DNA of 64,000 bases, taken from assembly GCF_900497805.2 (NCBI RefSeq), contig NW_020954610.1, positions 21,509,855-21,573,854 of the forward strand, read 5' to 3'. Under the pieces are notes generated by a model. That model saw only the letters and a list, made by a program, of their open reading frames with translations, was not told the DNA's origin and did no database searches. The stretch is from Vombatus ursinus (lineage: Eukaryota; Chordata; Mammalia; Diprotodontia; Vombatidae). Positions 9,865 through 21,434 of this stretch are shown here, piece after piece. Positions within the stretch are counted from its first letter, which is position 1. Every line of letters begins with the position of its first letter. The position numbers were made by a program, and so were the translations under genes.

Positions 9865-10832
9865 GTCATTTTTGCTGGGTAGTTGATCCTTGGTTGTAAT
9901 CCAAGGTCTTTTGCCTTACAGAATATTAGATTCCAGGTCCTCCAGTCTTTTAATGTAGAACCTCCAAGGTCCTGTGCAATCCTGACTGTGGTTCTATGAT
10001 ATTTAAATTGTCTCTTTTTGGCTGTTTACAGTATTTCCTCCTTGACCTGATAGTTCTGGAATTTGGCTAAATTCCTTGTCATTTTCAATTTGAGATTTCT
10101 TTCAAGAGGTCATCGGTGAACTCTTTCAGTGATTATTTTATTCCCTGGTTCTAGGGTGTCGGGGAAATTTTCCTTGACTATTTCTTGAAAAATGCTGTCC
10201 AGGATCTTTTTTTCTTCATGGTTTTCAGGTAGAATAATAATTCTTAAATTATCTCTCCTGAATCTATTTTCCATGTCAGTTGTTTTTTCAATGAGGTATT
10301 TTATGTTTTTTTTTCTATTTTTTGATTCTTTTGATTTTGTTTGACAGATTTGTGATGTCTTAGTTTCTAGTTGCCCAGTTCTAATTTTCAAGGAATTGTT
10401 TTCTTCAATTAGCTTTTGTTCCTCCTTTTCCACTTGGCCCATTTTATTTTTTAAGGAGTTCTTTTCTTCATCGTACTTTTTTTTTTCATTTTACCAATTG
10501 TATTTTTAAAGGGATTGTTTTCTACAGTCAATTTTTGTCCTATTTTTTTCTAAGCTGTTGACTCTGTCTTGCATACCACTCATTTCTTTTCCCTATTTTT
10601 CTTCTACTTTTTTTATTTGGCTTTTAAAATCCTTCTTGAGCTCTTTCATAATGACTTTTAGGCCTTGAGACTAGTTCATATTTCCCTTTGAAGTTTTGCA
10701 TTTGGGTATATTGGCAATGTTTTCCTCTCCTGAATTTGTTTTTTGATCTTATCTGTCACCATAATAATCCTCTATGGTCAGTGTTTTTTTTTTTTTTGTT
10801 GTTGTTGTTGTTGTTGCTTTTTTGCTCATCAT
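9865..10832 (-). pseudogene. L1 ORF1 relic, family B type
   Basis: It begins at ATG about 10832 followed by SKKATTTTTT (an expanded GTT tract at 10785-10818 encodes the Thr run). The segment at 10110-10442 is open: GQVEKEEQKLIEENNSLKIR, YLIEKTTDMENRFRRDNLRI, ILDSIFQEIVKENFPDTLEP. The coil, RRM and start of the C-terminal domain are recognisable. Frameshifts and stops break both ends, and the last residues are missing. Confidence 0.8.
10785..10818. repeat. (T)n(GTT)n simple repeat
   Basis: A T15 run followed by GTTGTTGTT units, inside the first codons of the ORF1 relic. Confidence 0.9.
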
Positions 10833-11575
10833 GTTTGCCCTTTTCCTGACTTTTAAGGTTGATCTCTGCTTCTAGGGCACAAAGGGAGTTCTCCCATGCT
10901 TCTTGTGTTGCGGTCTAGTGACCTAGTTACTGGCTCTGTGTGATGGGGCCTCAGGTACTGGCAGCTTGGTACTGCATGGGTCTGGTAGCTTACCTGGTGC
11001 TGAACCAGGCGGTGGTGGTGGCTGGTATTTGCCAAGGCCAGGTGGCAGTTTTATGTGTTTCTCTGGGATTATACTGAATCTTGTGGTGTGGGGGTTGGGG
11101 GGTAGGGAGGGTCTGGTGTCTGTAGGATGCCTTCTTACTGGGGGTTGTGTTAGAGTATGGTTAAGTTCAGCTGCTGGTGAATGCCTGTTCACTGGTGCAT
11201 GTGATGGTTTTCTGAGCTAGAGTCTGCCCAGTTCTCCTAGCTGTGTCAAGGTACCCAGGGGTAAGGGGTGGAGCCTGGTATTGGTATTGCCTGTTCCACC
11301 ACCCTGTGCCTCAGAATCTCTCACTGGTTTGCTGAGGTGAGGCTTGCTGCTGGCTTGCCGGTATGCCTCCTGTCCTGTACTGGTTCCCTTCAACCACAGC
11401 AAGAGGGTCTTTTCTTGTTAACCTACCAAGACTCCCAAACTGAAAGACTGTTAGACCCTGTCTTTCTGCTGACTCCATTGTTCCAGCATTTTTCTGTGGT
11501 GATATTTTCTGAGTTTTTCGAGGTCAATAGGGGAGGGTAAGAGCAACTTACTACTTACTCTGCCTTCTTGGCTCT

Positions 11576-12470
11576 TGGAAGAACTCCAGATTTTTTGTCA
11601 AACTCTAGAATAAAGAGCCAACAGAAATAATAAGTTCAAACTCTAGATGTTAATACTATATTACATTGATCTTTTTAACTACTGCCATTTCCTCAAATCA
11701 TTGTTGTGGCCATTGATTTTGTCAACGATGACTGGAATGTTGATAGAAATATCTATGGGAGGGTACATTTGAATTTGTATTTTTTTGTAATTTGATTAAC
11801 TCATTAACCTGACCTGAAAAGGATGAAAATGGGAAATCAGTCAAAATACTGCATCATCATAGAGTACTAGTCACAAAGCATGAAAGAAAACTTCTTAGAT
11901 GTCTCTTATTTGTAGCTTACATTTTATGAAGATTCTTATCATTAAAGGAATATACCTTTTAAACATTCAAATTTATTGATGTTTTATTTATTTATCTCAC
12001 AGTATGTGGGGGGTGAATTAAAAATATTTCCCCCACATTCAGGTTTAGTCCACCCTGGTAACCCCTAAATCTCCCAAAAGAAAAACGTTTGATTCAATGA
12101 CAGAAACTGCCAATTTAAACAGAATTCTGGCTTAGCCTTAATGCCTTACCAATCTACTATAAGAAGGAAGGTATATTTTACGATTTGTTTTCTGGGACTT
12201 TCTTTTTTTTCCAGTTATTTAGAAGTCATCTTCCTTCTAGTGATCATTTATATCATTGCTGTCATTGCACTGATCATTCTTTTGGTTCCTCATCACTTCA
12301 TATGAATCTTCCCATGTTTCTCTGAATTATTCACATTAGTCATTTCTTAATGAGTGAAAATTATATTTCATTATATTCATATTACACTTTTTCCTCAGCC
12401 ATTCACAATTGATTACCACTGACCTTTTTATCTAACTTTTTGCAATATCAATTATACAAATATTTTAGAG
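11576..12470. other. AT-rich unique stretch with a possible old L1 fragment
   Basis: 11576-12280 shows no repeat or gene that I recognise. 12280-12450 read on the minus strand resembles the L1 ORF2 C-terminus (AATATGAATATAATGAAATA, GAAACATGGGAAGATTCATA), but much more diverged than the other copies. Confidence 0.4.
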
Positions 12471-12890
12471 GGAACTGGTGGAAACTAGCTCAGAAAACCA
12501 CCAGGTGCTTGGGCATTCTACAGCAACTGGCTCTCTCAGTGCCTCAGCAAAATTAAGGGAAGCAGTGTTCCAAGGGGCCCCAGGCAGATAAACACCCTAC
12601 AACATACATCTGAAAAAAGCTGAAGAAAACAAAAGAAAGGAAAGGCCTGGATGAGCAGGAAATCTCCAGGAGCCACACTACCCAATCCTACCCCTAGAGT
12701 TACAGTGTTGCTGATTCCAGCCCAACACCAGGTAAGCTGCCAGAATCCTACAGCCTCCAACTACCAACATTGGAGGCTCCAGCACACAAAATCATCGACC
12801 AGGCCCTAGGCTCCCAACACAAGAAACTTGGGTCAGTGCCCTCTGCTCCCCAAAAGAATCTCTTTAAAGACCAAGAAATAAGCAAACACT

Positions 12891-13943
12891 ATGAGCAAAA
12901 AGAAATGTATGATAGATTATTGTTATGGGAAGAGTGAAGATCAAGGCAGAAATTCTGAAGAGGACAACATTGTCAACAAACCCACATCTGGAACCTCAAA
13001 AGGAGTTTGAACTGGTCTGAAGTCCAAAAAAGCCTTCTTAGAAGAGCTCAAGAAGGATTTTAAAAGTCAAATGAGAGAGGTAGAAGAAAAAATGGGAAAA
13101 GAAGTGAGAGGAATGCAAGAGAGAGTCAATAGCTTGGAAAAGGAAGGACAAAACTTAACTGTAGAAAACAAGTCCTTAAAAATACAGTTGGCCAACTGGA
13201 AAAAAAGTACACTGAAGAAAACAAGTCCCTAAAAAATACCATAGGCCAAATGGGGAAGGAAGTACAAAATCTAATAGAAGAAAACAATTTATTAAAAATT
13301 AGAATTGAGCAAATGGAAGCTAATGACTCTATGAGAGAGCAAGAATCAGTCAAACAAAAACAAAAGAATGAAAAAATAGATGAAAACATAAAATATCTCA
13401 TTGGTAAAACAACTGACCTGGAAAATCGATTCAGGAGAGACAATTTAAAAACTATTGGTCTACCTGAAAATCATGAAAAAAACAGCTTGGACAGTATCTT
13501 GCAGGAAATCATAACGGAAAACTGCCCTGAGGTCCTAGAACCAGAGGGTAAAATAGCCATAGAAAGAATCCACCTCCTGAAAGAGATCCCAAATGGAAAA
13601 CACCAAGGAATATAGTAGCCAAATTCCAAAATTACCAGGTCAAAGAGAAAATACTGCAAGCAGTCAGAAAGAAACAATTTAAATGTCATGGAACCACAGT
13701 CAGGATTACACAGGACCTTGTAGCTTCTACATTAAAAGACAGTAGGGTGTGGAATATGATATTCTGTAAGGGGATGGAGCTTGGATTACAACCAAGGATC
13801 CACTACCCAGTGAAAATGAGCGTAATCTTTCAGGGGAGGAGATGGATATTCAACGAAATAGGGGACTTCCATACCTTCCTGATGAAAAAGACCAGAGCTC
13901 AACAGAAAATTTGATCTTCAAATACAAGACTCAAGAGAGATAT
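12891..13943 (+). pseudogene. L1 ORF1 relic (HAL1-B copy A)
   Basis: It starts at ATG 12891 (MSKKKCMIDYCYG). The order is a basic N-terminus, a coil with three tandem 21-residue units (EENKSLKN..., EENNLLKI...), an RRM (RRDNLKTIGLPENHEK), and a C-terminal domain ending near QIQDSREI at 13943. The 13250-13615 part is one open frame (121 residues). Several frameshifts (for example near 13015, 13195, 13615 and 13890) break it. Confidence 0.9.
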
Positions 13944-14547
13944 AAAAAGGTAAGTGAGACAGAAACAACATGTTATTAATAAAGGCAAACTCTTTACATC
14001 CCTACAAGGGAAGATGACACTTATAACTCTTGAGGACTGTATTATTATTACACCATGTTAAAGGAGTATATATAAAGGGGATGGGTATAAATTGACTTAG
14101 AAAAAAATCTAATCAAGTGGGCTAAATGGATCCAAGTAAGTGAATTAATCTGATCTAACTAAGAAAATGTACTGAGAGAAAAGGAAAGAAGGAGGCAGAC
14201 AAGGGTAAATTACATCACAGGAAAAAGCACAAAAACCTATTACAGCAGAGGGAAAGAAGGGAGGGAAATGAGCATTGTTTGAAACTTACTCTCATCAGAT
14301 TTGGCTTAAGAAGGGAATAACATGATCAGTTAGGTATAGAAATCTAACATGCCCTATAGGCAGTAGGAGGTAAAAGGGGAAAGAAAAGGGAGGGGACTAA
14401 TAGAAGGGAGGTGGAACTTAGGGAGGTGGTGATCAAAAGCAAAACATTAGTGAGGAGGGAAAAGGAGAAAGGAGAAATAAAAGCATAAAAGGGGTGGGAG
14501 GAAGGATGAAGAGAAAGACACAGATAGTTGTCATAATTGTAAATGTG

Positions 14548-15070
14548 GTATATGAATGTAATGGAATACTATTGTGCTATAAGAAATGATGAGCAGGCAG
14601 ACTTAAGATAAACCTGAAAAGACTTGTATGGTTTGATGCTGAGTGAAGTTAGCAGAACCAGGAGAACATTGTACACAGTAACAGCCACATTGAATGATGA
14701 CTGACTTTGATAGACTTAACCCCTCTCAGCAATACAAGGATCTAAGACATCTCCAAAAGCCTCATGATGGAAAATGCTATCCACATCCAAAGAAAAAACT
14801 ATGGAGTTTGAATGCAGATCAAAGCATACTATTTGCTATTTGTTTTCTTCTGTTGTGTTTTGTTTCCTCTTTCTGGTGGTTCTTCCTATTATTTCTAATT
14901 CTTACTTACAACATCACTAATGTGAAAATATGGTTAATAAGAATGTATATGTATAGCCTGTATTAGATTGTGTGCCGTCTTGGGGAGGGAGGTAATGAGG
15001 GAGGAGGAGAAAAATTTAAAATTCTAAAGCTTATGGAAGTGATGGTTGATAAATCAAAATAAATTAATAA
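14548..15070 (+). pseudogene. ORF2 C-terminal tail and L1 3' UTR of HAL1-B copy A
   Basis: It encodes the ends of L1 ORF2: YEC/NGILLCYKK-type codons, then DRLNPSQQYKDLRHLQKPHD within 14694-14966. The AG- and T-rich 3' UTR follows (TGCCGTCTTGGGGAGGGAGG). Without endonuclease, RT and zinc knuckle this tail has no catalytic part. Confidence 0.8.
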
Positions 15071-15085
15071 AAAAACAAACCAAAA

Positions 15086-15544
15086 AAATAAATTAAATGA
15101 CTTCTTAAGTCACAGTTGTCTTCTAATAAAATAAAAAATGTAGCACAGTCTGGTGATCCCACAGAATCACAGAATCCAGTCCATATCTGAACCAGTTACA
15201 GGTTGTACAACATATCTGTCAAATGATTATTCAGCCTGTTTTTGAGGATTTAATGTGACCACATTCTCCTCTGTGGAAGCTTTGGTGTGTATCTCTATGA
15301 AAGTAAATTTTTCCTTATATAAGAAAGCAATCTACCTCTTCACAATTTTTATTCACCTTTTCTAGTTTTGCCTGCTGGAACCAAGAGAAACAAATATATT
15401 CAGTGGCTTGAGGTCAGCTTACTGGGGCTTTTGGGTTTGAAATTGGGGGAGAGATAGGGCCCTTTTTCCATATGGCTTACACCCAAAGATTGCTGAGGGG
15501 ACCAGGCTAGAAGCAGGGCTGATGGTCTTAGGGTTGCCAGTTTT
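15086..15544. other. Mostly unique DNA with a likely ancient repeat
   Basis: 15160-15440 (CACAGAATCACAGAATCCAG, ATTATTCAGCCTGTTTTTGA, TTTTTCCTTATATAAGAAAG, TTGCCTGCTGGAACCAAGAG) reads like a degraded copy of a widespread amniote interspersed repeat. I am not certain of its name. The rest is unremarkable. Confidence 0.4.
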
Positions 15545-15776
15545 TATTTTCTAGAGGTGGCACAGTGGAGACAAGAAGACTAATCTTCCTAAGTTCATAT
15601 CTGCTCTCAGACATTTACTTAATATGTGAGTTTGGACAAATCACTTAACCCTGTTTGCCTCATTTTCCTCATCTATAAAATGAACTGGAGAAGGAAATGG
15701 CAAACCACTCCATTACCTTTGACAAGAAAACCTCACATGAGGTCACAAAAAGTAGTACACAACTGAACAACAACAA
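15545..15776 (+). mobile_element. Full-length CORE-SINE (marsupial MAR1/MIR-like)
   Basis: A tRNA-like head (GAGGTGGCACAGTGGAGAC) is followed by a B-box region (AAGTTCATATCTGCT), a MIR-type core (GACAAATCACTTAACCC, CCTCATCTATAAAATGAACT), a long 3' domain (GGAAATGGCAAACCACTCC) and a GAACAACAACAACAA tail. Similar to the minus-strand copy at 59085-59337. Confidence 0.85.
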
Positions 15777-17139
15777 CAATTGTTGGGCTCCAGGACTCCT
15801 GGACTGTCTCCATCAGGATCTGAGGTGAGGTAGTGGTTGAGGTGGTATTGATAGGTTTAACTCACATGGAACGTACTGACTCTTGTATCTTACTCAAGTT
15901 GACTAAAGGATTAAAAAATATAAACTGTCAAGTACAATATTGGGATTATGTGATTATAAAACTTTTAGACTGACTAATTGATTATAATCAACAACTTGGC
16001 ATACCCTGTTTTTCCATGTAAGAAATTACTAGTTCTTTGTACCCTCAATCCCAACCGTTTTTGCTACTATTCTACCTATGAAAGGAGTCTATTTTTTCTC
16101 GCAAAGGTACAAAATTGTTAATCACCTTGCTATTCAAAATGTACATTGTTTATGTAGAAAGAATCAACAATGCATTTTCCTATTCTTCAAGTCCATTCTA
16201 AATATTATACTTTTTAATCATTTGCTTAATCATCATTATTGGCATTTTGACACTTCACACTAACTCGTTAGTGACAGGAAAAACTTCTGCCTTTCTATGG
16301 AGCTCCAAGGCAGTATCATCTAATTAACATGTCATCTGCTTTGACAAGTCCTCAATAGATAACAGACTTTTCTGACAAGGCAAGACTTTGAAGACTGAAC
16401 TTGAACACATCGATGATTTTAATAATAGTAAAGAGTCAGCCTAATGCTATTGCTGTCTATCAAAATTTTTAATGTAGATCATATCACTTGTGAGAATAAG
16501 ATGCTTTTGCATTGCATTATAATTCTGAGAAACTATTTCAGGCCTTGATTATTATTTTTGTTAAACCATTTTGATTTTATAGGCATAGCTAACCTCAGAG
16601 TTATTAAACTACATGACTGTTTCATTGACTGAAGGCTTTATTTTCAACTGTATACATTTTATGTTTGAATTTGTTGGTTCATCAAAAACTATTCAGAGAT
16701 TTGACAAATTTTTGAACCAGATTGATACACCATTCATCTTTAAATTTTATAAACTAGGTTCAATTTATTATCCATGTCACCATCTTGAGAAATTATGGTA
16801 CCAAAAAAGTTCTCAAATGGATATGCAGCCTATGTTTTAATTGATTGTGTGACAATATTTGATGCATAGATAGAGGTAAGATGTGATGGACTGATTGAGG
16901 TTTTTGGTTTAGATACAAAGAAAGGGAAAACCATAGTTCTGGTCCTTTGGTAACTCACATTCCAATGGGGGAAAACATGCATATGCCTATGTACATACAA
17001 GTTATATACAGCAGAATTGAAAGTTAATCTCAGAGAGAAAGCACTAGCACAAATCCTCGCTCTCTCCCACCCTCCATATCCTTTTTTTTTTGCCAAGATC
17101 TGTCGATTTTACATAAGTAATGTCTGTCAATATCCCCCT
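15777..17139. other. Unique AT-rich DNA, no gene seen
   Basis: There is no repeat I can name. A 75-residue frame at 16613-16840 has no recognisable domain or splice context, so I do not call it a gene. Confidence 0.5.
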
Positions 17140-17830
17140 TTCTTTCCTTTGATTTTGCCACCACCTGGCACAAGCCTTCATCTCCTTGCACCTGGACTAT
17201 TGCAACAGCCTGCTGGTTGATCTCCCTGCCACCAATTTACCCACTCTACTCAGTCCTCCATTTAGCTAACAAAGTGATTTTGCTAAAATGCAGGCTTCAC
17301 CATGTCATCCCCCTATTCAGTAAACTCCAAAGGCTTGTTATCACATGCAGGATCAAAAATAAAATACCTTGACATTCAAAACCCTTCATAACCTGCTCTT
17401 TTCCTAGCTTTCCAGTCTTCTTATACCTTATAGCCTTACCATGTTCTTTGTAATCCAGTGACACTGGCCTTCTTGCTGTTCCTCAAGGCATTCCCTCTGA
17501 TTACTGCATATTTTCAGTGACTGTCCCCCAAGCCTGGAATGCTCTTGCTCCTTATTTCTTCCTCCTGGCTTCCCTGGCTTCCTTCAAGTTCCATCTAAAA
17601 TCCTATCTTTTACAGAAGGTCTTTTTCAATTCCCTTTATTTCTATTACTTTCCCTCTGTTGATTGTTTTCAACTTATCCTATATATTTGTTTTTACATAG
17701 TTATCTACACATTTTCTTCCCCATTAGAATGTGAGCTCCTTGAGAGAAAGGATTGGGTTTTGCCTTTCTTTGTATCCCCAGTGCTTAACACACTGTCTGG
17801 AACGTAGTCAGTGATAAAATTTTTATTAGT
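17140..17830 (+). mobile_element. L2 LINE 3' half
   Basis: Typical L2 phrases run in order: ACTATTGCAACAGCCTGCTG, AACTCCAAAGGCTTGTTATC, CATAACCTGCTCTTTTCCTA, CCAGTGACACTGGCCTTCTT, CCCCAAGCCTGGAATGCTCT, ATGTGAGCTCCTTGAGAGAA, CCAGTGCTTAACACACTGTC. This covers the ORF2 C-terminal region and the 3' UTR of an ancient L2 with many small indels. There is no open frame of note. Confidence 0.9.
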
Positions 17831-17839
17831 TGACTGACT

Positions 17840-17998
17840 AGCAGTGAGGAAGACTGGGATAGGCTTTTTGTAAAAGGTGAGATTTGAAGTGAGTCTTGCA
17901 GGAGGTCAGGGATTCTAGGAGTCAGAGGTAAGGACGGAGAGTATTTTGAGCCTGGGGTCAGAAAGTGTAAATGCATGGAACTGGGAGATGAACAGCTG
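17840..17998 (-). mobile_element. L2 fragment, opposite strand
   Basis: AAAAGGTGAGATTTGAAGTG, AGTCAGAGGTAAGGACGGAG and GTGTAAATGCATGGAACTGG are the reverse complement of the L2 middle seen in the neighbouring plus-strand copy (17515-17610). Together the two copies form a short inverted pair. Confidence 0.75.
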
Positions 17999-18177
17999 TT
18001 CAAAAAGTTAGAATGGTGTACTTATTTTTAGAAATTAGATACTCATATACTTTTACATAATATATAACAATGTTTTTATAGTGAAAGTCTTTGGGAATTA
18101 CCTCAGAAATTCCTCTGTGAAATTCTACTTTTGTTTTTATCTGAGTATTTATTTTAGTGACCATAGTCTTGGGTTCA

Positions 18178-19515
18178 ACTACCTCTTAAATTATTCTTCC
18201 CCTCCCTCCACATCTTCCTCCCCAATATGGCCTGTAATCTGATATAGGCTATACATATTCATTCCTATTAAACATATTTTCACAATTGTCATGTTGTAAG
18301 GAAGAATTAGAACCAATAGGAAGAACCACAAAAAAGAGAAAACAAAACAGAAGAAAAAGAAAAGAGCAAATACTATGCTTCAATCTACATTCAAATTCCA
18401 TAGTTCTTTCTTGGTGGATAGCATTTTCCATCATGAGACTTTTGGATATGTCTTAGATTCTTGCATTGCTGAGAAAGACTAAGTCTATCAGAGCTAGTCA
18501 TGGCACAATATGGCTGTTACTGTGTACAACATTCGGCTCACTTCACTCAGCATCAGTCCATACAAGCCTTTCCAGGTTTTTCTGCAGTCCACCTGTTCAT
18601 CATTTTTTATAGCACAATAGTATTCCATTACATTCATATACCACAACTTGTTCAGCCATTCCCCAATTGATGGGCATAACCTCAAAATCCAATTCTTTGC
18701 CACCACAAAGAGAGCTGCTATAAATATTTTTGTAGCTGTGTGTCATTTTCTCATTTGTATGATCTCTTTGGGATACAGCCTTAGAAGTGCTATTGCTGGG
18801 TTAAAGGGTATACACATTTTTGTAGCCCTTTGTGTATACTTCATAGTTCAAATTGGTTGGATCATTTCACAACTCTACCAACAATACATTAGTATTCCAA
18901 TTTTCCCACGTCTTCAACATTTATCATTTTCCTGTTGATTCATGTTGGCCAATCTGATAAGTGTGATGTGGTGCCTCAAAGTTGTTTTGATTTGCATTTC
19001 TCTAATCCATAGTGATTTAGAACCTCTTTTTCATATAACTGTAGATGGCTTTAGTTTCTTCATCTGAAAACTGCCTGTTCATATCATTTGACCATTTATC
19101 AATTGGGGAATGACTTATATTCTTATAAATTTGACTTATTTCTCTATATATTTTAGAAATGAAGCCTTTATCAGAGACACTGGTTGTAAAAATTCTTTCA
19201 CAGTTTCTGCTTCCCTCCTAATCTTGTTTACATTGACTTTGTGCAAAAACTTTTCAATTTGATGTAATAAAAATTATCTATTTTGTGTTTCATAATGTTC
19301 TCTACCTCCTGTTAGGTCATAAATTCTCCTGTTCTCCATAAACCTGACAGGTAAACTATCACTTGCTCTCCCAGTTTGTTTATAGTATCAGCCTTTATAT
19401 CTAAATCATGAACTCATTTTGACTTTATTTTGGTATGTAGTGTGAGATTTTGGTCTATGCCTAGTTTCTGCCATGCCCTTTTTCAGTTTTCCTAGCAGTT
19501 TTTGTCAAATAGTGA
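18178..19515 (-). mobile_element. L1 3' end and ORF2 C-terminus, 5' truncated
   Basis: On the minus strand: the 3' UTR from 18178, then ORF2 C-terminal codons. The open piece at 18494-18706 reads WLNKLWYMNVMEYYCAIKND and RKTWKGLYGLMLSEVS, typical of L1 ORF2. The homology ends near 19515 at codons just upstream of the C-terminal domain (the TGACAAAAACTGC phrase). No inversion. It has several stops and indels. Confidence 0.85.
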
Positions 19516-20219
19516 GGAGGGGCTTACATTCTAATAAGAAAGGATAACATATAAAAAGGAGCTGGAATTTAGGAGAGATTGTTGGGGTAGAAAGGGGACC
19601 CAGGCAAGGCCAAGTAGCTGGAAGGGAGGAAAAAAAGTCCAGAGAATTAGTGTAGGAAAATGTGAGGTGAAGCATAGCTGAGACCCTTTCTGAAATAGAG
19701 GTTTTAGCAAAAGACCCATCAATCAGGAAAGTAGGATCTTGAGGTGGCGGTGTCTCCAGGGTGGAAAAGAGGCTGATGAAAAGGAGAAGTTCCAAGAAGG
19801 AGTTGAGACATGAATGAATTGAAACATGACTGAAATCTTTATTATGAGTGGTCCTTCATCAATCAAGAAAGTGGAGTAAGAGTTCTCAGTTGTAATGTGA
19901 CTCTAACTATATATATTCCATTTCAATATACCATAGCTGCCTCATATATAGGGAAATTAATTTCATTATGAAAATTCAGTATCATCAGTGTTCAATGGTA
20001 AGAATAAACTCCTCTGGGAATGACTTTCAACCATTATCCTCTGATTGGTAATGAACATGCACTACATATTAAAAACCTTTAGAATTAATACAAACATTCT
20101 ATATATGTTCTTTTGATAGGCTACTCTTACGAAGCCTTTGAATAGCTTTTCATTCCAGCTCAATGTATGTATGTATGTATGGATGGATGGATTGTTGAAA
20201 TGATTGGAATAAAAAATTA
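19516..20219. other. Unique DNA; possible L2-like start
   Basis: 19516-19560 (GGGGCTTACATTCTAATAAG) resembles antisense L2. The remainder up to 19830 is G/A-rich and not identified. 20163-20190 is a short ATGT/GGAT simple repeat. No gene seen. Confidence 0.4.
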
Positions 20220-20286
20220 CTTACACTGTGCCTCAAACATTGTGCTAAATGCTAGGTATACAAATAGGAAAAACTAAAACTCTAAC
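20220..20286 (-). mobile_element. L2 3'-end fragment
   Basis: AACATTGTGCTAAATGCTAG and GTATACAAATAGG are the reverse complement of the L2 3' end. The fragment directly abuts a plus-strand L2. Confidence 0.6.
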
Positions 20287-20590
20287 CTTCCTTATCTCTA
20301 CCTCCCAGCTTACCTGGCTTCCTTCAAATCTTAACTAAAGTCCCACCTTTTACAAAGAGATTTTCAAAATCTTCTTTAATCTTAGCACCTTCAGTCTGAG
20401 ACAACTCCCCCAATTTTTCCTATATACATATAACTTGTTTGTACATAGATTTTTGTATGTTGTCTTCCCTATTACAATGTGAGGTCCTTGAAAGAAGGTT
20501 TTTTTCTTTGTATCACCAGCACTTAGTACAGTGCCTTACACATAGGAGGAACTTAACAAATAATTATATACTTAATTTGTTGACTCTAAC
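20287..20590 (+). mobile_element. L2 LINE 3' end
   Basis: TACCTGGCTTCCTTCAAATC, CTTGTTTGTACATAG, CAATGTGAGGTCCTTGAAAG and CAGCACTTAGTACAGTGCCT are in L2 order, ending in an AATAATTA-type tail. With the preceding minus-strand piece it makes another inverted L2 pair. Confidence 0.85.
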
Positions 20591-21434
20591 AGTACGTATC
20601 CTTATTTCATTTACACTATGACTGGGGAGACAACACATAAAATAGTTTAGCTGTCTAGAAGATGCAAAAACCTGAAAATCCAAAGACTGTTTAGGATTGT
20701 TAAAATCTTGGGGTCCATAGGGTGTATTAGAGCATTTGATGGAAGGAACCAAGATGGCAGAGTAAAGGCAGGGACTTGCATAAGGTTTTCCAAATTCCCA
20801 TCCAAATAAAATTAAAATAAAGCATCAAAACAAATTCTAGAGTGGCAAAACCAACAAAAGGAAAGGGTGAAACAATTTTCTAATCCAAGAAAACTTAGAA
20901 GTTTCGCAAGAAAGTTCTGCCTAATTGAAGTGAGAATGGAGTGCCATTCAGCACAGGATGCACTCCAGCAAACCAGCAGCAGGCCTTGAGGGAAACTTCA
21001 ATCAGCAGTGGCAGCAGTGGCTTCCTGAACTCTCAGGACACCAATGGTAAGGGAGCTGGTAAATTTATCAGGTGATTTTAGGAGATCCTTTATTGGCATT
21101 GGGTGCAGGGCTCTATTACATTGCTCATACATTGTTCTGGGTTGCAGCCCCAGGACAAAGAGGAAGGCTAGTAGGAGCAGGGACCCTGGTCACGGTTCCA
21201 GGATAGAAAACAATTCTTATGCTCATTCATAAACTAGAGCACAAGACAGGATAGCATTGACCACATCTCTCTCTAGATCATATCACCTTGGAAGAACTGA
21301 AACTTATAGACCCCTAGAACTAGATCTAAACATAGCAGTCCAAAAGTTCCGAAGCTTGGGATAGTGGCCCCTCCATCCTGGGAACAGAGTACAACTATAA
21401 CATAAAGTCAGAAGTCAAGAAAAAATCTGGAAAA

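Larger units (their letters stand above)
9860..11575 (-). mobile_element. L1/HAL1 family B 5' part (5' UTR + ORF1)
   Basis: On the minus strand a B-type 5' UTR starts near 11575 (GAGCCAAGAAGGCAGAGTAA, with the usual CAAGATGG mutated). It continues through GC-rich UTR to an ORF1 relic beginning near 10832 and stops in the ORF1 C-terminal domain near 9860. Everything downstream (ORF2 or the HAL1 3' end) is absent. It has no A tail at the 9860 side, so this is a truncated or internally broken copy. Confidence 0.75.
12471..15085 (+). mobile_element. HAL1-like element, family B, copy A (5' truncated)
   Basis: It starts inside the B-type 5' UTR (GGGAACTGGTGGAAACTAGC), continues into an ORF1 relic from 12891, a purine-rich spacer and the first ORF2 codons (CATAATTGTAAATGTG). 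From the TGTG at 14544-14547 it jumps straight to the ORF2 C-terminal codons (GTATATGAATGTAATGG). It then has the L1 3' UTR and AATAAATTAATAAAAAAA. The same join is found at 35020 in copy B. About 3.5 kb of ORF2 is absent. No clear target duplication. Confidence 0.85.

Noticed and set aside
10785-10818. SINE tail of GTT units
   Set aside because: No SINE body adjoins; the tract lies in ORF1 codons of an L1.
14535-14560. HAL1-B join as an mRNA splice
   Set aside because: No GT...AG boundaries at the join; a shared TGTG points to template switching or deletion.
15545-15600. tRNA gene
   Set aside because: This and the other tRNA-like segments are heads of SINEs with a SINE body behind them; none has a complete cloverleaf.
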